From Deltaproteobacteria bacterium (lineage in GTDB: Bacteria; Desulfobacterota; Desulfobulbia; Desulfobulbales; Desulfobulbaceae), in NCBI GenBank assembly GCA_013151365.1, contig JAADIK010000164.1, positions 14,613 through 25,184 on the forward strand: 10,572 nucleotides of DNA. Direction: 5' to 3'. Both the position numbers and the translations under genes were made by a program. The first letter of the stretch is position 1. Each line of letters starts with the position of its first letter. Shown here piece by piece: positions 6,175 through 10,572 of this stretch. Below the pieces are notes generated by a model. The model was not told the DNA's origin. It saw nothing but the letters and a program-made list of their open reading frames with translations, and ran no database searches.

Positions 6175-8082
6175 CTACTCTCCATCGACGTCGATTTTCA
6201 GTATTTTGTCACCGGGCTGAAGGGCCTGGCCCACTTTGACGGAGATTTTTGCGACCTTTCCCGCTACCTCGCTGACCACCGGGGTCTGCATTTTCATGGC
6301 CTCAAGGATGGCCACCCGGTCGCCCACTGCCACGTCCTGACCGGCCTCGACACTGATTTCACAGACATTCCCGGAAAAACCGGCCCGGATGTCCCCGGCC
6401 TTGGCCAGGTCGGCGATCTCCTCCTTGGAGAGACTGGGCTTGACGTTCGTTCCCGCCTGCTGTTCCGGTTCAAAAACAAAAATCTGCTGATGGTGGTCGA
6501 CATTGAGGTAAATGGTGGTCTCGCCTTTTTTGTCCTGCTGTTCGGGACCGATTTCAATCAGGTGTTCCTTGCCGGTGTAGTCCTGAAAGACCAGGGTCTC
6601 GCCAAGGGCGAAACCGCCGCGCCGGAGAAAAATTGACGGCGGCAGCACATACGATTTGCCGAATTTTTCCTCGAACTTAAAAAACTCCACCGCGTCATTC
6701 GGGTGTTGCAGGAAGGTGACCAACTGCTGTTCCGTCGGTTCACGTCCCAGCCGTTCGGTCAGGGTGCGCCGTTCCTGGTCGATATCCATGTCCTCGATTT
6801 CCAGAATTCCCCCTTCTTTTTCAAGAATGTCTTTCCAGTCCGGGCCAAAGACCTTTTCATATATCCAGTCGGCCGGCGAATAGAAGGGGAACGGGCCATA
6901 TTTGCCCAGCAGCAGGTTTTTCAGATCACCGGAGGGATTGCCGTAACGCTCGCCGTCCAGGACATTGCTGACCGCGGTGGTCCACAGGATCTGCGAACCG
7001 GGAGTGACGCTCCACCAGTTGCCGAGTTCTTTCTGCACCCGCGGCAATTCGTGGTGCAGGATATCCGGCATCTTGTTTAGGAAACCACCCTTGGCGGCCT
7101 GTTCCAGGCTGCTGCCCATGGCCCCGCCGGGGAGCTTGTGGATCTGGACGGTGGGCAGGAAGCCCTTGATCTGCGCCTCGAATTGTTCGTAGTACGGCCG
7201 CTGGTCATGGATGGTTTCCGAGGTCTCGATGACCGCTTCCTCATTGATGTCAATAGCGGTTTTACCGTAATCTTTGAGGGTCTGAATGACGCTCAGGATC
7301 GGCGGCGGGCCGTAGAAACCGTTGAAGGCATGGTCCGAGGCATCGACGATGGTGGCCCCGTTCAGGACCGCCGCCGTGATCCTGCCGATATCGTTACCGT
7401 CGGTATTGTGGCCGTGGTAATGGATGATCAGCTCGGGATAGGCCTGTTTGATGGCATCGACAAGGTCACCGATCCGCTTGGGGGTGCCGAGTCCGCCATG
7501 ATTTTTGATGCAGAGGATAATTTCTTCCCCGGTCACGGCCATGATTTCCTTGACCTTGTCGACATAGAATTGATCGGTATGCTCAGGGCCGGTGGAAAAA
7601 CAGATCGAGGGCTCGTTGATCTTGCCGGCCTTGGCGACCTCCTCGAACACGGCCTGCATGTTGGGGACATGATTCATGAAATCGAACGTCCGCCACACGT
7701 CCACATACTTGGCAAACTCCCGGACCGTCAAACGGATGACATTTTGCGGATAGGGCCGGTAACCGAAAAGATTCACGCCGCGGCACAGGGTTTGAAACAG
7801 GGTGTCGGGCATCTGTTCGCGGAGCAGCTTCAGCTTGAGAAAGGGGTCGACCTGTTTGCGCAGGATATCCACGTGGATTGACGCGCCGCCGGTGATCTCC
7901 AGGGAAAAATAACCCGCCGCATCCCGCGAAGGCGCGGCCAGCAGGTCGGTATGAAGCAGGATCCTGTTTTTATAGTCCGACTGGGACATGTCCCGGGCCG
8001 TATTGGTGATGAAATATCCATCCGCCCGGCGCAGGGTATCAAGTACCTGGGTTGGATTCATCGCAGTTGTTATTCGTGTCAT
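6175..8082 (-). CDS. pycB: Carboxyltransferase-biotin carrier subunit of a pyruvate-carboxylase-type enzyme
   Basis: This 635-residue protein has the order HMGL-like TIM barrel (about 20-300), conserved carboxylase helical domain (about 310-480), linker, then biotinyl domain (about 565-632) with E-A-M-K-M and biotin-acceptor Lys597, 38 residues from the end. It transfers carboxyl from biotin to a keto acid, probably pyruvate. Expected metal ligands are present: Asp31 in R-D-M-S-Q-S, Lys193 (the carbamylated Lys) in I-K-N-H-G-G-L, and His223/His225 in H-Y-H-G-H-N-T. R-G-x-N-L-F-G-Y-R (101-109) keeps the substrate Arg and Tyr region. Several motifs are unusual: R-D-A-H-Q-S is R-D-M-S-Q-S, K-D-M-A-G is K-N-H-G-G, H-T-H-D-T is H-G-H-N-T, and the S-G-x-T-S-Q-P position reads N-G-F-Y-G-P-P. 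GAGG at 8089-8092 (minus strand) fixes the ATG at 8082. Oxaloacetate decarboxylase alpha or a carboxylase for another acceptor are alternatives, but no membrane decarboxylase subunits are nearby. Confidence 0.88.
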   Translation of the reverse strand: MTRITTAMNPTQVLDTLRRADGYFITNTARDMSQSDYKNRILLHTDLLAAPSRDAAGYFSLEITGGASIHVDILRKQVDPFLKLKLLREQMPDTLFQTLCRGVNLFGYRPYPQNVIRLTVREFAKYVDVWRTFDFMNHVPNMQAVFEEVAKAGKINEPSICFSTGPEHTDQFYVDKVKEIMAVTGEEIILCIKNHGGLGTPKRIGDLVDAIKQAYPELIIHYHGHNTDGNDIGRITAAVLNGATIVDASDHAFNGFYGPPPILSVIQTLKDYGKTAIDINEEAVIETSETIHDQRPYYEQFEAQIKGFLPTVQIHKLPGGAMGSSLEQAAKGGFLNKMPDILHHELPRVQKELGNWWSVTPGSQILWTTAVSNVLDGERYGNPSGDLKNLLLGKYGPFPFYSPADWIYEKVFGPDWKDILEKEGGILEIEDMDIDQERRTLTERLGREPTEQQLVTFLQHPNDAVEFFKFEEKFGKSYVLPPSIFLRRGGFALGETLVFQDYTGKEHLIEIGPEQQDKKGETTIYLNVDHHQQIFVFEPEQQAGTNVKPSLSKEEIADLAKAGDIRAGFSGNVCEISVEAGQDVAVGDRVAILEAMKMQTPVVSEVAGKVAKISVKVGQALQPGDKILKIDVDGE

Positions 8083-8175
8083 AGTCTTCCTCAAGGCATT
8101 TAAAGTGCGACTTGTGGTTTGCCGCACTCGAACGGTTTTTTTTATTTCTGCCGGTGTCCGGCGCAGAACTTTCCG
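8083..8175 (-). other. Spacer between the two carboxylase subunit genes, with two small hairpins
   Basis: The 93-base gap is long for cotranscribed subunits. It holds GCCGG/CCGGC (8150-8154 with 8158-8162) and AGTGCG/CGCACT (8104-8109 with 8123-8128), separated on the minus strand by an A8 run. On that strand no T-run follows either stem, so read-through is expected. The hairpins could affect RNA processing or the ratio of the two subunits. No promoter is convincing. Confidence 0.4.
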
Positions 8176-9618
8176 CTAGGCCGCGTAGATATTTTGTTTT
8201 TTATGGTGGATCTCGGCAATCAGGCGGGCCAGCTTGCTTACTTCGCTTTTTTGTTCCCGGTATTCAAAGAGCTGTTGATGGGTATCCAGGTATGAAGTAT
8301 CAAATTCGCCATTTTGGAAATCCGGTTCCTGCACCAGGTTTTTATAGAAGGGGATCGTGGTCTTGGGACCGGCAATGACAAAGTTGTCCAGGCACCTTTT
8401 CAGCCGCTGCACCGTTTCATTCCAGGACCAGCCGAAGACGGTCAGCTTGACCAGCAGGGAGTCGTACACTTCGGGCACGGTAAACCCCTGGTAGCAGAAT
8501 CCGTCCAGCCGGACGCCATAGCCGCCGGGTGATTGATAAATACTGAGAGTTTTGCCGCCCTCGGGCATAAAATTATTCTGCGGGTCCTCGGCGTTGATCC
8601 GCATCTCGATGGCATGACCGCGAAGTTTGACGTCATCCTGGTTAAATAGGAGTTTTTTACCAAGCGCCAGTTTGATCTGGGTCCGAACAATATCAATACC
8701 CGTAATCATTTCGGTGACCGTATGCTCAACCTGCAGCCGGGTGTTGATTTCCATGAAGTAATAATTGTTGTCGCTATCCAGCAGGAACTCAACCGTACCG
8801 GCATTGAAATAGTCGGCCGCTTTGCCGGCCTTGATCGCGGTCTGGCAGATTTCTTCCGCCAATTCGGGGGAAAGGTGAAAGGCCGGGGCAATCTCCACCA
8901 GTTTCTGGTTGCGCCGCTGGATTGAGCAGTCCCGCGTACCGAGGTGCACCGTTTTGCCGGAGGCGTCGGCCAGGATCTGGACCTCGACGTGTTTGGGATT
9001 GATAACGACTTTTTCGATATAGACGGAATCATCGTTAAAGGCGGCCAGGGCCTCGGCCCGGGCTATGGAGTACTGCTCATGCAGCTCGGTTTCATTCTCA
9101 ATCCGGCGGATGCCCCGGCCGCCGCCGCCGGCGGTCGCCTTGAGCATCAGCGGATAACCATAGCGCCGGGCAAAGGCCCGGGCTTCTTCAAGTCCGGCGT
9201 CGCCGGCCGGGAGATTGCTGGTGCCCGGTACCATGGGAATCCCGGCCTCGGCCATGATCCGGCGGGCCGTTACCTTGTTGCCCAGTTTTTCAACCACCTC
9301 GGAGGGCGGCCCGATGAAGATGATATCCGCCTCTTCACAGGCCTTGGCAAATGCCGGATTCTCCGCCAGAAAGCCATAGCCCGGGTGGATAGCGGTGGCG
9401 CCGACGCGTTTGGCCGCCTTGATCACCCGGTCGATGTTCAGATAATCGGAACGGGGTCCGTCCCCGATCCACACGGCCTCGTTGGCGATACGAATATGCC
9501 GGGATTCGTGATCAGGCGTCTCGTAGATGGCAACAGCCTCGAATTTCAGCTCCTGAATTGCCCGGATGATGCGGATGGCGATCTCACCCCGGTTGGCGAC
9601 TAAAATTTTAGTTTTCAA
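8176..9618 (-). CDS. pycA: Biotin carboxylase subunit of a pyruvate-carboxylase-type enzyme
   Basis: This 480-residue ATP-grasp enzyme carboxylates biotin using ATP and bicarbonate. Domains in order are the N-terminal fold with K-I-L-V-A-N-R-G-E-I-A-I-R (4-16), the ATP-grasp with glycine-rich K-A-T-A-G-G-G-G-R-G (160-169), E-K-V-V-I-N-P-K-H-V-E-V-Q (202-214), R-D-C-S-I-Q-R-R-N-Q-K (229-239), catalytic E-I-N-T-R-L-Q-V-E-H-T-V-T-E (290-303), and the C-terminal domain with Arg340 in E-M-R-I-N-A-E-D. The Thr after Q-V-E-H is typical of pyruvate carboxylases, whereas acetyl-CoA carboxylase AccC normally has Pro. With the partner gene directly downstream, this supports a pyruvate-type enzyme. The start is TTG at 9618: an in-frame TGA lies just upstream, AAAGG sits at 9631-9627 with an eight-base gap, and M-K-T-K-I-L-V matches the family N-terminus. 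Residues 453-480 are a charged extension beyond the usual AccC end. Confidence 0.94.
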   Translation of the reverse strand: MKTKILVANRGEIAIRIIRAIQELKFEAVAIYETPDHESRHIRIANEAVWIGDGPRSDYLNIDRVIKAAKRVGATAIHPGYGFLAENPAFAKACEEADIIFIGPPSEVVEKLGNKVTARRIMAEAGIPMVPGTSNLPAGDAGLEEARAFARRYGYPLMLKATAGGGGRGIRRIENETELHEQYSIARAEALAAFNDDSVYIEKVVINPKHVEVQILADASGKTVHLGTRDCSIQRRNQKLVEIAPAFHLSPELAEEICQTAIKAGKAADYFNAGTVEFLLDSDNNYYFMEINTRLQVEHTVTEMITGIDIVRTQIKLALGKKLLFNQDDVKLRGHAIEMRINAEDPQNNFMPEGGKTLSIYQSPGGYGVRLDGFCYQGFTVPEVYDSLLVKLTVFGWSWNETVQRLKRCLDNFVIAGPKTTIPFYKNLVQEPDFQNGEFDTSYLDTHQQLFEYREQKSEVSKLARLIAEIHHKKQNIYAA

Positions 9619-9980
9619 TGGTCACACCTTTCTCGTTCTTTATCCGAAAATCGTCTCGGACGAAGCTCTGGGTCCGTGGAGATTTTCATTATTCGTTATG
9701 GCCGCGGTCTCAAACTCGGAGTCTCACAAGCTCGCTACCTGGTCCAGCCATGCTGGTCAGAGGTTATTGAATTTGTGCAACTTCTCTCGGACACGGAAAA
9801 TGCAGGGGAAAGTTATGGACACAATATAACATCCTGAATCCGTGACGGCTTGAGGTGCTGTTCCATGCAATATGTGGAATTCATTGCATTGTTTCCGAAT
9901 AGATGCTTTTTTGATCTTCACCGCGCCGCCCTGCGGGGCGCCCGATAACGGATCCAGGAACATGTTATGGAATTCCATGA

Positions 9981-10017
9981 CTCAAATTGCTAAATAAAGC
10001 ATATTTTGCAATTTGAG
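9981..10017. repeat. Perfect 10-base inverted repeat with AT-rich 17-base centre
   Basis: CTCAAATTGC at 9981-9990 and GCAATTTGAG at 10008-10017 are exact reverse complements around an AT-rich centre. It lies three bases right of the perfect palindrome ATGGAATTCCAT (9967-9978). The arrangement resembles protein-binding sites or the relic of a mobile element end, but no transposase or second copy is present here. Confidence 0.6.
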
Positions 10018-10166
10018 GCAAGCAAAACTGGAACTATAGGAATGGCGGCGGCTGGAATCAGCCGGGGAACGCCGGACGGCGGCTGAAGATTAACGACTTG
10101 TTTTGCCGCGAAAGTCCGGAGATCATGGAATCTCGTTTTTTCCGGGGCGGCCGGAAGCGAGCGCTA

Positions 10167-10190
10167 CGGGCGGCGACGTGGCGCCGCCCG
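10167..10190 (-). terminator. GC-rich hairpin after the right-edge gene, possible terminator
   Basis: CGGGCGGCG at 10167-10175 pairs perfectly with CGCCGCCCG at 10182-10190 around a six-base loop, 28 bases beyond the TAG stop of the right-edge gene in its direction of transcription. No T-run follows, so it would be Rho-assisted or a processing structure. Confidence 0.35.
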
Positions 10191-10217
10191 CAGAGCTGCT
10201 GCTTTAAGGCTTCGTGT

Positions 10218-10572
10218 CTATGAACCTGAACCTGGCCTCGTGTCGGTCAGGAAATTTCGGATGGTGAGTTTTTTGCCGCTGATATCGCCAATATACCAAA
10301 ACTCACCGGAACCGGGCGCGGGAGAGAACCGCTGTACCAGTTTTAAACCGCCGCCGGACCATTTATAGATGAACACCTGGATACCGGATGTGCTCCAAAG
10401 GGTACTGTCGGCACCGTTTTGAAAATCATCTACAAACATTGCCGTCTGCCCGGGGAGCGTCTTGACCAGGCGAATGGACTCCGACTGGCTCCGTAAAATG
10501 GAGGTCGTGCTATCGCTGTCCCAGAAATAACGAGCCCAGGGGTAGGCGGTTGTCTCGCCCGCATTAAGATAT
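10218..10572 (-). CDS. C-terminal part of an uncharacterised, possibly repeat-containing protein (5' end cut by window edge)
   Basis: The frame is open from the right window edge to TAG at 10220-10218, giving about 117 visible residues. A Met at the codon starting at 10439 is internal, since the frame continues upstream with similar composition and no ribosome binding site precedes it. The sequence is rich in W, F, Y, S, G and D and strand-like. Two stretches look alike at a spacing of about 45 residues: S-I-R-L-V-K-T-L-P-G, later V-D-D-F-Q-N-G, and G-L-K-L-V-Q-R-F-S-P, later I-G-D-I-S-G-K-K-L-T-I. That pattern fits beta-propeller blades of the VCBS/FG-GAP kind seen in exported proteins, but this is inference from a short fragment. 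No family is recognised. Confidence 0.7.
   Translation of the reverse strand, partial: YLNAGETTAYPWARYFWDSDSTTSILRSQSESIRLVKTLPGQTAMFVDDFQNGADSTLWSTSGIQVFIYKWSGGGLKLVQRFSPAPGSGEFWYIGDISGKKLTIRNFLTDTRPGSGS

Larger units (their letters stand above)
9619..10217. other. About 600 bases without a supportable gene, rich in inverted repeats
   Basis: This is the region upstream of pycA and downstream of the partial gene at the right edge. Short open frames exist but have no good ribosome binding site and no recognisable product. Structures seen are: TCGTC/GACGA (9651-9655 with 9659-9663), which on the minus strand is followed by TTTT; TGCAAT/ATTGCA near 9864-9886; the 12-base palindrome ATGGAATTCCAT at 9967-9978; a 10-base inverted repeat at 9981-10017; CGGCTG/CAGCCG around GAAT (10049-10064); and a 9-base GC hairpin at 10167-10190. 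I could not find a well-spaced promoter for pycA. No tRNA or known riboswitch was recognised. Confidence 0.6.

Noticed and set aside
7138..7881. Long plus-strand open frame opposite the carboxyltransferase gene
   Set aside because: Antisense shadow with no ribosome binding site or recognisable product; the same holds for 8944-9603 opposite pycA.
9685..9713. TTGAGA with AATAAT as a pycA promoter
   Set aside because: The spacer is only about 14 bases, and no other pairing with normal spacing gave a convincing -10.
9757..9978. 73-codon minus-strand open frame upstream of pycA
   Set aside because: No good ribosome binding site, no recognisable product, and its start lies inside a perfect palindrome; probably chance.
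1..10572. CRISPR array, toxin-antitoxin, phage-defence or insertion sequence
   Set aside because: No regularly spaced repeats, transposase, or nuclease/antitoxin pairs were seen; the only nuclease is housekeeping TatD.

Overview
The window is a GC-rich bacterial chromosome segment carrying nine genes, two of them cut by the window edges. The best guess for the source is a Desulfobacterota-like anaerobe (the former Deltaproteobacteria, for example a Desulfobulbales-type organism). This is inferred from the two-subunit pyruvate-carboxylase-type enzyme, the iron alcohol dehydrogenase and the overall gene mix; no rRNA or other phylogenetic marker is present. No CRISPR array, tRNA, rRNA, transposase or phage gene was seen.

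Layout. At the left edge is tatD (minus strand, 3' end cut). A divergent region holding a dispersed repeat separates it from a plus-strand cluster: an FMN nitroreductase, a small uncharacterised lipoprotein overlapping it by 4 bases, and coaBC (coenzyme A synthesis) 9 bases further on. A convergent iron-type alcohol dehydrogenase follows on the minus strand. Its upstream region has a TATAAT-like -10 element inside a near-perfect 17-base palindrome. Divergent from it is darP (yjgA), a ribosome assembly factor. A second copy of the dispersed repeat starts at the darP stop codon, followed by a hairpin-rich leader and a PPC/DUF296 gene. The right half is a minus-strand biotin carboxylase subunit followed by a carboxyltransferase-biotin carrier subunit. 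About 600 bases without a convincing gene come next, rich in inverted repeats, and then the 3' end of a secreted-looking, possibly repeat-containing protein cut by the right edge.

How the genes work together. The two carboxylase subunits should form one biotin-dependent enzyme, most likely making oxaloacetate from pyruvate. The rest are housekeeping or redox genes without an evident shared pathway: CoA synthesis, RNA/DNA 3'-end processing, ribosome assembly and alcohol/aldehyde interconversion.

Most worth a second look are: (1) the carboxyltransferase subunit, which keeps its metal ligands and biotin lysine but has diverged second-shell motifs, including Tyr where the catalytic Thr is expected; (2) the two copies of a ~114-base intergenic repeat, about 93% identical; (3) the palindrome over the alcohol dehydrogenase -10; (4) the hairpin-rich leader before the PPC gene. 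I did not find a clearly new multi-gene system here.
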